DNA of 64,000 bases from Lingula anatina (taxonomy: Eukaryota > Brachiopoda > Lingulata > Lingulida > Lingulidae), in the NCBI RefSeq assembly GCF_001039355.2, contig NW_019775462.1, positions 97,560 to 161,559 on the forward strand, written 5' to 3'. The notes under the pieces are model-generated. The model had not been told where the DNA came from. It saw only the letters and a list, made by a program, of their open reading frames with translations, and ran no database searches. The translations under genes were made by a program, and so were the position numbers. How positions within the stretch are numbered: the stretch's first letter is position 1; each line of letters opens with the position of its first letter. Of this stretch, positions 23,801-38,851 are shown in pieces.

Positions 23801-26800
23801 TGCTATACTCTTTATCTTAATTAAAAGTCTATTGATTTAGTCATCACCTAAATCTAATTCTAAGGAATTGCGCCCTTCTTGATGCGACATTTCATATGTC
23901 CTCAGATAGCTGCAGACCAGACATTCCAAGAAATTACCATCACAATATTCATACTTAGCATTATCAGAGAGTTCATGACAAGGAGGCAGTTAATTTGACC
24001 ATCTTTAAGGGCATTTTGTGTGCGGTTGCCATGACTTAATTTGCATCAGCAGACTATTCTGGGTGAAAATCATTTCTAAAAATATCCACTTTTTAATTAT
24101 TTCCAAGTATTTCACATTATTTGCTGAATAACAATAAATTATTATCTTATATAGCATCACCAACCCCTATGGTTTCCACTTTTGAGTCTTTCCAAGTATT
24201 TCACATTATTTGCTGAATAACATCTTTCATAATTATCACCGTATCACCAATCTCTATGATAGACCGGATGCGTCTAAATTGAACAACAGGTTACCAAAAT
24301 GTAGCCCCTAGCATAATTAAAGCAGGCTATTATCCTAAAAACTATACTGATTTTAACAAAGAGATTGCTATTTGAAGTGGGCAAGGCAGTGGGGTGAGGG
24401 TAAAGCAAAGTGCTTACTTACATCCTCTGCATACTGCGAACTTAGCTTCATCAAACTGACTGCATGAGGTGGACAATTGTGCATAATGACAGACCAATTT
24501 ATTCATCCAATTACTCGCACTTCCAAGAAAAAATAATTTTCATGCCATAAAAGAATTTTTTGGTGTCTAGATAAAAAATGCTTAAAAAACTGGTACATAA
24601 AAAAAATATAAGCAAAAATATCATCAAGGTTGGTTGCACACAGTGAGAATGTTCTGTGCATTTACGTAATGTAGTTCTTGTTAAAAGAATTGCTTGAGAG
24701 AATATCTACTGCAATTCTGCATTTTCCCTACACATACTAATATACCAGAGCACCTACCACAATCTTCAAAAACAGAGATCATGCCAAATGACTTTCAATC
24801 CATTGGACCTCTCTTGCCATCTAATACTTGATCATAAATGCTGTACCTCACTTTACAGAAAAAAAACCCACACAAATATGAAATTCATCTGGACCTTTAA
24901 GCTTCCTTTTTTTTTTCTACCAACCTTTCTGTTGATTTTCACCTCTGGTTTCCCAGCTGACCAAACTGCTCATTCTTAAAGGCATTTTCCTTGCCAGCAA
25001 AACCAGTTGGTTAAAACCTTCGAATGAACTATAATGTCTGCACCTCAAAAGCAACAAAGTCCGTACTCGATCTGCACGAATCTGCCTTGTATTTGATTCA
25101 GAATGACAGTTCTTGGACTTATGAATAAATTCCAACTCACAACTGACCTTACCAAGTCTCCGGTTCAACATCATTTTTTGTCCAGGAAAAAGCATCCATT
25201 TACACCTGTACTCTCCAGGCTTAAACCAAAAAAGATGACGCAAGTGAAGTCATTTCCTTCAATCCTGTAGCTTTCATGCTAGGAAACCCACCTTTTCCAG
25301 GAACTTTGAAACCACTCTTCAAAACATTTGAACATGTTTCATAATCAGCTAATTTGTGTAGCTTTTTTGTATATTGATAAACAACATGTCTAGATCAAAT
25401 AATTCTGACTGGGTATCCAATTCAACTTCCTTCACAAACAAGCATACCTTCCATGAAAACAACCAATAGCAAAAAAACTGCTGTCAGAATGTGAAATATT
25501 ATGCCAAGTTTTCCTTTTCAATATCAAAAATGGGAGGATTTTCCAACCTTATTATTAGACATGGTATTTTTTCAAACAGTCATGGGTGTGAAGACATTGA
25601 TTCTAGTACATACCAGTTTGAATTATTTTTAGCATATTTGCTACCGTAATTTGTCTCCACCAATCAATCTTATTCATCAAAACACTCTCATTTCAGCTAT
25701 TTAGCACTGATTTTTAATAATCAACATTATTCTGTGATACTGGCTCTATAGAATATTGAGTGATAGGAGCAAAGAGCTGAATATTCTGAAGAGTCTGATA
25801 AAACAAAATACAACAACCCTGCTAATAACTCCTCTCACCTTAAATACAAATACTACCCAACTTACCTAATCCTGTCTCACTCAGACTTCTATTGAGTCCA
25901 TTAATTTCATCAAACAAATTATTTAAGATCATGTCCAGTTCTTCTTGAGGTGTCAGTCCAGAGATGTTGTTAAAGTGTACATTATCATAGATGCTCATCC
26001 TACTGGCGTCAATTGTTTCTTCTCCCCCTCCTGCCTTTCTTCGCGAGGATTTATCCCTCATTACGGGAGAGGCGGTTAAATAGTTCTTGTTAAAGCTGCT
26101 GGAATCGGATGCACTCCCCATATCAGAGGGAAGGACTCCATTAGAGATTACTATGGGAAAGGTACCAGGTTTGTGATCGGCTGGAAGAATGTACATTTCT
26201 TCTGTCAGTGACACTCCAACATCGCTGTTGCTACGTCCATGCTGTGAACGTCGCTTTATGGGTTCGTGAATGCGTGGCATTGTGCTATATGCCTTTTCAA
26301 AGTCATTCGATGCCGATTCCTTATCAGCATACAACTGTGAACCAGAGTTAGCTCTTTTAACTGTAGATGTCGTGGCTGTTGCTGTATCTGTGGATATTGT
26401 TGTTACTGCTGTTGTATCATTGTCTTCGCTATCAGCTGAAGCAGTAGCAATGTCACCATTGCTAGTACTACTTTTTTGACTTTGCACCTCATTTAACTCT
26501 TGTATGGTGGTGGCATTTTTGGCCCGTAACAGAGGCGATGTATCACTGTCTGAAGAATCTTTGGGAGATGAAGCTCCCCCTAGTGGCAGGTGCTGGTTTA
26601 ACAAGGGCGAACCTTCTGATGTTGGACTTATATCCACACAGCCAAGTCTTTGAATCCTTTCCTGTACTTCGGGTGAATCTATCAACACGGGTCCACTGAT
26701 CTGTGCGCCATCTAGTGGCCGCCTACGTTTTTTAGTCTTCAAGGTACCCATCTTTTTATTCAAAAAGTTTCTTGCACCTTTGATTTTTTCACTTGCAGCT

Positions 26801-29800
26801 CTCCGCAGTCTTGGACTAAGACTCAAGGACGCACTGAGACTTGCTGATTGTTCCGTGTCACCATCTAATTTCTGTTGAGCACCATCCACAGATGTTTGCC
26901 TTTGAGTAGACAGTGTATTATATTTTTCAGGGTAATCCTTGGGTGCTGTAATGAATAAATCCAAGCGATCAAACTGATCGTGATTTTCCTTGTGGTGCAG
27001 AACTGGACTGTCACCTTGTTGACTATCATCATTGTCTGTCAACACACTGTCGTGACTGCTACATGAACCTATCATTTTCTTCAAAGTTCCATTATCTGAT
27101 GGGTGTCGTTCTTCTGGCGATTGCAGTTCACCATCTTTTCTAGACCACCTTCGACTAGTTCTCTGATATTTCCACTTATCACTTAGAGCACACTGTTGTT
27201 CTTCGTCATCTGACTCGTCATGCTGAAGGTAAAATAAGACACAAATGAGATACAAAAACAATTTAGAAATGTAAAATTCAAAGTTAAATTCTTAAAAGCA
27301 CCTATTGCACCAGTTTCATTTCTTTTTCACCCATACTTCTCTAAATCCTTCTCACCCAGTCTCTAGAAACCATAGACTAGTTCTTTGGTAAACAACTGTC
27401 AACTGAAATACCTTGCCACTGTTTACAACTTAAATATTACAGGTTATAGTGTCACTGAAAAGTTTTCACAACATTAGGGACCCCACAGGCCACGACTTAA
27501 GTGACACTAACTCTCACCTCTGAAATTCATATATTGAAATCAAAATTTCCATAGATTTCAATTCAGGGAATGTTTCTTTCAAGTCTTTACAACACCAAGT
27601 CAAAATGTGGAACTTCTCTTTCACTTCAAGTAAGGCTACTTCTAACAGTAACTTCCACCAAAATGTATCTTGGCTCGGCAAGCAGTTTCACCACCTCATT
27701 TACTCCCTTACGGCATGGCAGTTAACACACACGCGGTAAGCTTGTACCTTTGTAATGCATGAACCCACCCGCTGTAGCCAGCCAAACCCTCTGGGGCCGG
27801 ATCATTGCATCTTTACAGCACTTTAATGGGAGGGATCAAATGTCATGGCGGTGTCTCAAATCACACCGGCCATTGTTTGTCCATAACTCTATCTTAATTT
27901 CCTTGTGGAGTGGAAGGGAGGTATGCCTTGAGTAAAGATTATTGCCTTACATAAACAAACCCGCTGAAAAGTGTGAAAATACCCGGCTGACCTTGCCCTT
28001 AGCTCCTGATTATCGCCACAATTAAACCGCTTCATAAGGGAGTTGTTTTTTAAACACAGATTGTGGCAGACATTGTCTGGATGTCAATGTTAACTGTTAG
28101 AAAAGAATCAGGGTCGCTCTCCGACAAAAGTTACACAAACTGCGCATATTTGGCGAACAATTAAAAAGGTTGAAGGAAAATAAACAACTAGGCAATAGGG
28201 CGCAGATATGTTTCCTCAGCTATGCAGCTTCTTTTGTGGAAAGAACGACCAACACGTCTTGCCAGCATTCTTTCAATACAATCACACCACACTATAGTTA
28301 ATGAACCCTATGATGGCATTACACACTCCAAAGGGCATCCATAATTGGAGCCACATACCGCCAGCTATCAGAGGCAAAACTGACCAAACAACTGCTTTGA
28401 TTTTCAAACTGACCCTTCCCTTTAACTTTATTTGAAATAGGCGATTCGTAAATATTTTGCAAAGACTAAGTTACAAGCAGAATTTGTTGCTTTTCACAGT
28501 GAGGTCTTTGTGTGAACGTGTCTCCAGTTTAAATCTTTTGTGCCTGTTTTCATTATTGGGCTCAGTCGTATAATTTGATGTAAAGTGACCATTTTCTGTT
28601 TGAAATTATCCGCTTTTGTTTCTTTAATTAGGTCGTGTTTGTCAACTTTAACGTTGTTATAACAAACAATTGCTAATGTGAATACCTGGTTAGCGACAGG
28701 TGTACAGACACATATTGTAGAGAAAACTGACCCAAAATGACACCCACTCGGGGTTCAAAACTACATTTTGGATATTAAAAAATTAAAGTGTCAGTTAAAA
28801 CGAATTTCAAAAATTCTTTTTGGCTATAAGTAATGACATATTGGCTGGTCCTCAGGTATCTGTTTATTTTCTAAGATCTTTAACAATTCTGTGTGTTGGA
28901 CAATTTTAAATCATAGTCTTGATGTTCAGTGGTTTTTAAGAAAATGTGACTCTTTACAAGTAAAATTGTGGCTTACTTGAAGACAGAAACAGTTTTCTAA
29001 TCAATCAAATTATTTGTCTGGAGTAATTCTGTTTATACAGAACATAAAAAATAAATATTTTAAGAAAATTTTTTAAAATATCCAACACATTCAATATTTT
29101 CTTCATCATTTGTGACTGATGAATATCATATATTTTATATTTCTGTTCACCGAAAGCAGTGCTCAATAGTTAAACTACACTTTGCTTTAAAGTAAGAGCT
29201 AGTTAGACTACATTTATACAAATTTATTGTCAAATTTTAAACCCAGGAAAAACACAGCAAATGGGTAAAAATAAACTCCCTATAGTAAAGTTAAATACTG
29301 TTTTGGGTAAATCAGTGCTAAGCAGCGAAAACATATACCAGATTAATAATAAACTTACCCCTTCTGGTGAAAAACGACAGTTCTGCACTAAGTCTAAGGG
29401 TGCTTTCCCAGAGAATTAGATCGATCTAAAGATTAAGATTTAGATCGACCTAACTCCCTGGGGGTTCACACTAAATTGCAGTTAGCCGAGCGGCCACCAT
29501 AGTTAATTACCCCCTTACAGCTTTTAGTAGGCGGGACAGACGCTTAAGCCGGCCAAGCTGACAGTAATCTAGTGAGACTCCCCACAGGGATAGATTGATC
29601 TAAAAATCTATGGAAATGGGGTGTAAATGTCAGATCAATATCCTTCTAGGGAAAGGAATGGTGGGAGTGGGGCTGCATTGGGATAGTTGTGCATCCTGTC
29701 ACATCTGTCACATTCCAATCTCAACTTCCTCTGAACCCTAACAACACATCCAGTATGACACTGCTGAGAACATCTGAACAACAAAACATCTTTGACACTA

Positions 29801-32800
29801 ATAATTTTTCATGTTTAACTAACATTCATGCAACATCATGATATTTTTCATGTTAAACCACCACTTGTGAGCGAATCACACTTTTGTGTGAGTAACAAGC
29901 ATTTTTCACATTAACCTACACTCATAAAGTATCTTAACATTTTCCTAGTGAAAATATAAAGTTCCCAGGCATACTTCTAGTGATGTCTGAGAGTCATGAA
30001 TCTAAGATTTTGTGAAGACATTTACTTTCAAGACTCATCTTAAACCAAGGTCCAAAAATAAAGGGGGGGGGGGGGAGAGAGAGACAGTCTGAGAGTGCCT
30101 TAGCTGGGGAAATGTCTGCTCTGAATTAAAACTTCACCTAGTTAATATGCCATTATGGTCTACCTCAGCATAATATTAAAACAAACAAATAACTAAAATA
30201 AAAGCATTGTAACTGATGGCTACAGGTCTGTACACCACACTCCTAAGATGATCCATGATCGAATACTTGTCCTTCACATCTATAACGGTGACCTCAATCT
30301 AAAATCAGGTACCAAGGAAAACTAGTGAAAATAATTACCTGATCTGTTCACTTACACTGCTTGGGGTTATATCAGCAGACTGGTATTTAGACACGTGTTA
30401 ATTGTAGGTCAGACATACAGAGAAGTCAAATGGATAATGTGTGTGTGGTCAGTGGCCATGGTTTGTACCTCTCAGCCACTACTGGTCACATCCAGGGGGA
30501 AAATGAGGCTGTATTCAGAACAGAGGACTAACTAGACCAAGGATCAAATATGGCTGACCCACTTGAATACTTCCACATGGGGAATCTATTTTGGGTCTAT
30601 TAGTGGATTACACGGCAAGCTTTTTAGTGGGTTGCCATATTTGACACTTGGACTAGTTAGTCCACTGTTCTGAATGGGGCCAAGGACTGTCCTACTGGTC
30701 AAAGAAAATGTGTTTGTGATGGACACTAATAAAAAACACTGGTCAGCCAAGTGCCAACTGAGAGTTTTGAATTCTTGACAGTGCATTGAAAGTTTGTCCT
30801 ATTTCCCTGTGAATTTTCTTGTAGGTGGGAATATGGGGTGTGAGGGTAGAGGTGGAGTGGGTGGAAGAGTAAAAATTTAACAAGGTTAACTCTCTGCCCA
30901 GACAGAAAGTGCATTATATACAACCCACAGTCATAAGCAAAGGCAAGAGTTACTAACTGTTTACATTTCAGATGGTCACTGAACACAGGTCAAGGTAGAC
31001 AACCAAAGGGTGCAATTTGGTCACTGCTGACCACTAATTGACCCATTGGAATGTCTACCTGACTATCAATTATATCAGTTATCTGACTGTCTATCACACT
31101 ACCATAAACTGTGAATTTCCAAAATAGGCTCAGTCTTGCAAAATGTTGACTTAGTAGAATCTGACCCCATTCAATACTATTTTTTTAGGGGAAATACTTT
31201 ATCATTATAAAAAAGGAACAATCTTTTAAAATTTTCTGCATTCTAAAAAAGATCTAGTTATAAGGTCTAGTTTTGTGCCTGGAGGGGCCTATTTTTAAGC
31301 ATTACTCTGACACTAAAGAAGCCCTAAAACGGCTTCATAACAGCTGATAAAATCTATTTTGGCATGTCCCAGTAACTTATGTTATACTGACTTCAAACCT
31401 TCAAACCAAGTCAACCCAAATCTATTTTTCCTTATCACTTTTGAATATGATAATGCTACAATTCTTCTTTTCTTTGAGGTCTCAGAACAGTGACAGGTCA
31501 CCAAGTTTAGAACGTCAACCTGATACTACTCAGAATCTCCCTGTTGCCATCCAAACAGTTGAAATAAAGTTATTTTTGTGCTAGAACTCTTATATAACCC
31601 AAACCTCACATTGTCAAATCTGAGAGAAAAAGAGAAACAAATACTCAAGCTTCTAATTTCATCAGACGCCTAAATCACTTGACAGAGAGATAAAATTTCA
31701 TCTCGCACTGAACTTACCGTCTGCCGAGGTGGTGTTTCAATCTTCATACTGGCACATTTGTTCAGAATGTTTAATCGCCTGAAAGAAAAACAAAAGAACA
31801 GGGGTGAATTCAATTGCCCAATCTTCTTATACAAACATGTGTAGTTAACAGACTAGAAGGGTGCTTTCTCACTTTCAAAAGCAGAGTCATTTAAATATTA
31901 TGACACAAGTAACGTGTACTTCTAAATAACCTACTCAAAAACAGTGCAAACTCCGTGGTATCTTTATTCCGAGTTTGCCTTCCATTCTCGTAGTCTCTCC
32001 TCAAACCTAATTTTCAAATTCTACCTATATCCCCATCCAGGGAATGGAATTTTACCTCAGAAATTCTGGTTATATTTATCTCTGCTTTGTTCAGGGACTG
32101 TATTCAGTTAACCTAGTTCTAAATCAATTGGAACAAATCTTCTAAACAAACCAGCCTGTATTGCAGCTTGTTCCCACCTTTTTTTTCACCAAATCAAATC
32201 ACCGACTGCATGCTTCCTTTATTTACTGAATTCTAATGGAGGCGAGAGATAATAGATTACATCATTGGAACAGTATTGTGTATATTCAAACTGATGCTTT
32301 TTTTTTTCAACATATTCTAGGAAACATATCCCACACATATTTCTTACCTGCACCTAATTTCAAAATTTTCTTATCTACCTTCACCAAATAAAGACTGCAT
32401 ACACTTAACTTCTAAACCAAATTCCAATCCAATCCAAAAACTTGACTACATCTTGAACCATGACAAAACACTTAATGTTGTTGTTCATTACCAAGTCACT
32501 TACCATCTTAGGCGATTCAAACAGATTATTTTTAAAACGTATCAAATTAGCCAATATCTGAAGTATATTTTGGTCTTGCCAGTGTTTCCAGCACCTAGCC
32601 ACCTTGCACCAAACCTTGTTGCCACCAGAGTCACCCTAGACTTAAATACTATGCATCATGTCTCTCAGTCCCATACATTCCCCAGAAGAGATCACAATCC
32701 AATGGCTTCTATCACTGTGTTCAATTTGGATTCAAAAACTCACTTACATCACTGAACGTAATTGGTCAACAAATAACTGTGACAGAGGTTTACAAGTACA

Positions 32801-34444
32801 CAAACACAACCTCTGGGCATTATCTTAAATGTTATCAGCCCAAACAGTGAATTACTAATTGCTACCATGCTGCATCCACACACCTGGCCTTGGGGGGGGG
32901 GGGGGGGGGGGGGGGTATATAGTATTGATGCCCTGTCACTGGATAACAATGCACACAGGTAAAGTACAGGTGTGATATAATACTGAGGGAGTGGCATACC
33001 TGTCCAGGTAATCTAATAGCTTCTCTTTGATCATAGAAAGTGATTATGACTCCATTGATGTCACAACAGTCTCTGGGTTTACTGACAGATATCATAAAGA
33101 AGACACTGGTCATATTTGGTCAACAACACTATTATCTTCAACTGTCTTTGAGAATACAATACTTGGTAACCTGAAACCCTTTTCCATGGATATACACCAG
33201 GGATCAGCTTGAAAAACTTTGGCACAGATTCCACATAATTACCTAAGACTGAAAATTGGTCTCAAATTTTAAGACTTAAAAGTTTGGTCAACATTTATTC
33301 AGGATTAATTAAAAGGAGATATATTAAATAATTCAACTTTTGGTCTTATTATTAGCCAGCAGTCATGTCTTTCTTGTTACAAATCACTCCATCTCATTGA
33401 ACAATTACTGATGTAGCTTCAGTCAAAGTAGACTTCAAATTTCATTCTCAAAGATTAGCCCAACTTTCACTGTAAAAAATCATTTTGTGAAAAAGGCCAT
33501 TGTTTTCCTATTTCACGTGAGCTACTGAGCATAATCAATGAGAGGGAGGGTGGATTCTCCATACTGATAATATTACCTAACAGCTGTGGAAGGCATCATA
33601 ATGTGCCAGGTACCATTGATGATGCCCTGTTTGATGTCTTATCAGATTGCAGTTTAATGTGAACCTTTAATCATTATGTATCTTTATGTAATGAATGGGA
33701 ATCTCATGACAGTTAAGGGATATCTGACATGACTGACCATTGCTGTACAGTCAAGGCCAAATGAGATGTATATTGCAGACATTACAAATTGTAGTCCTAT
33801 TTCTCACAAAAAAAAAAAACAAAAAAACATGCAAACTTGTAAAGGAAACTCACAGAACAATCAAGTATTGTTCTAAAATGCAAAGCATACAAGCCTTATG
33901 TTAACTCCAAATATTTTGGAAAAAAAGTCTTTAAATACTGCTCAATTTGATTTTCAATGTATTCTTTTATCAGCCATGTACCAGCAAAGTGTACTGTACA
34001 ATTTATTGTGTCAGAAATATTTAGAGAACAGGTCAAACGCTAAGTTCTTGAACTGTTCTCTAAGGACTTCTAACCATTTTATGAATAGGCAGACCACAAC
34101 TAAGCATACCTGAACAAAGACTGGATGGAATCTCGATCCAAAAAGTCGTGATCTTGCTCGGCAGAATCAACATCGATGGGAAACTGCAAATCTGAAGAAC
34201 AAGAAGCAGAAACTGAACAACATGGAATCACAAATGCTTCTGTGTTAAGCAAGTAATATATGTTCCACTGGCTGGCTGCTGCAGTAGTTGTATTGCTCTG
34301 CTGACACCGGTTCAGTAATTTGCAGGCCAGACATCATGTGTTGGGTTGGTTCCTATACAGAGCTCATGTTACCAGGAGCCATACAATGGATCAACAGTTT
34401 GGCAGTCTGGAAGAGAAGTCGCAGGGAACTACTGGATATTACAC

Positions 34445-34514
<70 letters not shown>

Positions 34515-35367
34515 AGGTAGGGAAGAATAATATAATATAATATAATATAATATAATATAATATAATATAATATAAGATCAAGACAGTTGCCCTGAATTGC
34601 TATGCTGATAAACAAAATGAAATACTACAAATAGACAACAGACATTTTATCCAATAATATTAGTTCTATAAACAAATAATATATATCAGTTTAACATATT
34701 CAAAACATAGTACATGACCCTCATTGTCACATTACTTAATCGATATAAGGAGTAACTCAGAATTTTCCAATTATTACCAACCAAAGAACAGTCTACATAT
34801 ACAGGTTGTAACATCACACAAAAAAATACCTAATTTCTCCAAGAGACACTGCTTTTCCATTTGAAAGAAAGCTAACTACCCTACCTCATACAGTAAAACA
34901 CGACTTTACCATAAAAATCCAAGAAAGAGTAGGCAGTTACATTTTTTAAATCCTGCTGTAAGTGAATAGGAATCTGATCTTCCTAGAGCTTTTTTTTATA
35001 TTCCAAGCCCACTACTTCCGGAGACAGAAGCCATTATGGATTAAGGAAAAAATTCACACTTAAGTAAAAGCGACTGTGTGTGGCTCCTTAGTACCCTTCT
35101 GTTTATGTTGTTTATTGATGCCTGTTTATTTTGGCTTGGGATGCACAAACATCTAACCTGCACCTCGTGGCAGCCTCTGGGTAAAAACCGTCTCAAAACC
35201 ACCAGAGTCACCAAACTTGGCAAAATGGCTTCAGCCTGTAAAATGGTACTAATCTGTCTGGAATACTTGCTCAAAAATGGGGCTTATTTTATGAAACAAC
35301 CCTCTGTTGTTTTTGTAGATCTAGAGGAAATTTTCTGCGGTTATGCACTCTTCAATCCCCCCCCCCC

Positions 35368-35400
<33 letters not shown>

Positions 35401-38400
35401 AAACGAAAACTATTTGATTAAACAATAGACTACATACCCCATCTGGAATTGGATAAATCATAACCTCATGCTGTAGTGTAAATTTTCTTCTAAAACAAAA
35501 ATGAATGATTTTGAGAGCAAAGCACAATTCCTGGTTATAATTATAATTACAAAAATTTCTTCCTCTTATAACTTTATCCATTCTCAAACAAAGGTGCCTA
35601 ATTTGGAAAGCAGTAAAGTCCAATTCTTTTTAACAATCATTATAAAACTTTCTTCGTATCTTTCAGTGGCAATATCCGGTTTTTGAAAATAAAAATGCCT
35701 ATCTACTAAGAAGAGGAAGACGACTCTTCCTGCAGTACTGAGCTCAGCTTCCTGTCAATTTACAACCCTAGAACTATATCTGGAAGTGAATATATACCAA
35801 ATTTATATTTGGAAGAAAATTTGACGAAAAAATTGATTTGATATACCGAATTATATACCGCTTTTATAGTATCCATACACTGTCACTTTCTAGTAGCTGA
35901 CATAGGAGAAATATACTGCTTTTATATTTTATGTGCACTGTCAGAAGAACATGCCATTGAAGTTAGGAACATTTGAAATACAGTTGGAATACAACTTGAC
36001 TCAACTTGCCTTAATGTTAAAGGTGTGACTGTCTGCTATCCCAGTTCCATATGATATAAGATAACATGGCTAAATATAATAACTGTAATCCCAAATCAGC
36101 ATTTATACCAATAAACTTCAGCAACAAACTCTCACAAACCACAACAAAAGGGCAGTCTGCAGTGTCCAAACTAACCAAACTGACCATTTAACTGCTCCAG
36201 GACTGTCCAGTCAGCTGTCAATCACGTGTTTGTAAATGACCAGCTGTCAAACTTCGTGACTGACCCCACGGCTACGGAACAATTTCTGACCACTGTTGTA
36301 CACACACTACTGACCAACAGGGATTATATTTAGCAACCAAAGCTGTCAATTTACACTGATATTTCTATCACTGTTGATGAAACTTCGCACTCCATCCCTT
36401 AATCGGTTCTTAATCCCAGCCGTCCACCCAGATATACAAATATGTGAGCAGGCTGCAGTAACAGGGGTACATAGAAACCAATTATCTTGTTGAGAAATAA
36501 GAATCAACAATGTAAACTTGATAAATAGTTCACTTATACTGGATAATATTTGAATGTGAAGTAGCATGGATGTGGTGGTTGGATTGGAGGGGGGGGGGGT
36601 GTAGGTCTGCTGGGGCTGTTTGAAGAACCTGTGTAACTCTATTTTTAAAAACATTTTCTCAATTTTTAAGATTAAATACAAACAAATTAAATTTCTGTTT
36701 TCACTAAATTGTTTCAGTATTGACTTCTGCTATACTAATATTCAGCTTTTTTTTTTTTTTACTAAAATTAAGTGTGGGCAGGCATGTGTAGTTGATAGGA
36801 AGGATGTAAGAGGGTTCATGATACACACTAAATTTACACAGACAAAGCCTTTCTAAGACTTCCCTTTGTTTTGAAGAAAATGCACCCTAAGATCATCTAA
36901 ATCTCACAAATCCTCAAATAAACTGTCTACACAAACACAAATAACATGTTAATTCTTCCCTTTTTATGTTATAGTTAAAACCAGGAACAAAGGGGATTTT
37001 CATTCCAAGTTGACAGAAGGGATATACGAGATGTTTGTTCTTTGAGTAACAAGTCAGACAGACATCAGATTCTGGAATTAAGATTTCATTAATTGAGGAT
37101 TAAGATTTGGTAGTCCCTGGCACTGACTTGACACCCAACCATTTCTGTTGTTTATAAATACTTTACTTGTGTTACTCGAGGATATAAATAAATAAATGAA
37201 CATATATATAAATAAACAAACAAACAAACACACAAATAAATAAATGGTAAGAGCAAAAAATATCAATTAAATAAAAAGTCAAAAATTTCTTTGGTAAATG
37301 CTACATTTTAAATTCCAGTGTTGAAAAGAATCAAGTGTTAAATGCGTAGTCAAAATATTTTATAGCAATCTGAACACAGATGGTTATATTATTAATGGTT
37401 TTGCTACAGTAACTCTAATTGTTCAATAAAAATGAACTTGAGTGAACAGTTATATGCATTATCTTAAAGTAAATATACATTTCAGTTTTTACACATTATG
37501 CTTCATTCTTCTTTCTCAAGACACAAACCAAATCTAAGGACTGTCACATTCAAACTGGTACATGTTTAGGGGCACTGATTAAATCATTCTATATTTTTGA
37601 CATGTACTACCATTACCAACTTTTGAACACCAAATTATTACTCCAAAATTTTTTTAAGGTCTTACCTTCATACATCTGCGCATACTGTGGGAACCCGGCT
37701 GCCTTTAACCACCTACATGCCTCGACTGCTTCAATCTCTGGAAAATGCAAAAACAAACGAAAACTTAGAGCACACTAACAATGTTGTCTCACATTCAAAA
37801 AACTTCCAAATAGGAAGCAAGGCACACAGAGCAAACGTTTCACGGCCCGGCCACATTTTAACCCACCGGAGGGTCCCTTCAACCTCAACCCCTGTAAAAT
37901 AAACACAATCTGTGTTAACTGTTTTGTTTTTTCACTGGTTAAAACAAGACAACTTCCAGGCATGCAGTGCACTGGGCTGCAGTGTGGGAAACGGGATCTT
38001 TTATAATACAGGAGTTCTTAGATAAGGGGAACTTAGATGAAACATTTCCTTCCATAACTGAAAAAGAATAGAAACAGGAGAATTTTATGACAAAATGAGC
38101 AAGAATTTTTTTTTTCACTGAATAAAAAAAAGATATTTAAGTAAGTCTAAATAAAGCCCTGCTGGGGATGAAAACTGTTTTGGATTGTGAAGATTTTTAA
38201 GACTTTGAAACTCTACTGTCAAAGTTTCCTCAAAATGGTTCCTAGACAAAGAAAACAAAATCCACTGGTAATGGTTTAAAGATGCAAAGAGACACTAATG
38301 GAACAAAAGAAGGACAAATACAGTTGAATACTCCATTACTGAAAATTAAACATAGGATGCACCAACAACATAAAAGCACTTAAGGTCTGACCTGTTTTGT

Positions 38401-38787
38401 TCTGTTCATGTTCTGATGTGTTTTCTAGTTGCTATCAAGACATCTTTGCACTCAGGCAGTGGTCACAAATATCTGCACTTAACTACAGCAAAGTTCAACT
38501 CAAATTCCATTTAAACCATTATTTTATCAAGTGCACTGAACTCCCATTTCTATTTCTATTTCTGTTTTGTTTCATTTGCATCCCTTTTCTTGACACAGAG
38601 CTCTCACACTGGAGTTTCAATTAATTTCATTGCTATTTCAATTTGAGTTTTGTCTCACTAACACCTCATTCCTCACCATTAAGATAATGCACATTTCTCA
38701 CACATTCACATCATTCTACTTTTCAAAAATAACTATGACAGCAAATATCTTTTGACTACAGAAATGAAAAAATACACATGGTACTAC

Positions 38788-38851
<64 letters not shown>

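Noticed and set aside
34288-34540. Open frames rich in Cys-Val
   Set aside because: Translations of the GT microsatellite.
35357-35398. Poly(A) tail of a SINE or processed retrogene
   Set aside because: No RNA polymerase III boxes, target duplication or gene-like body was recognised upstream.
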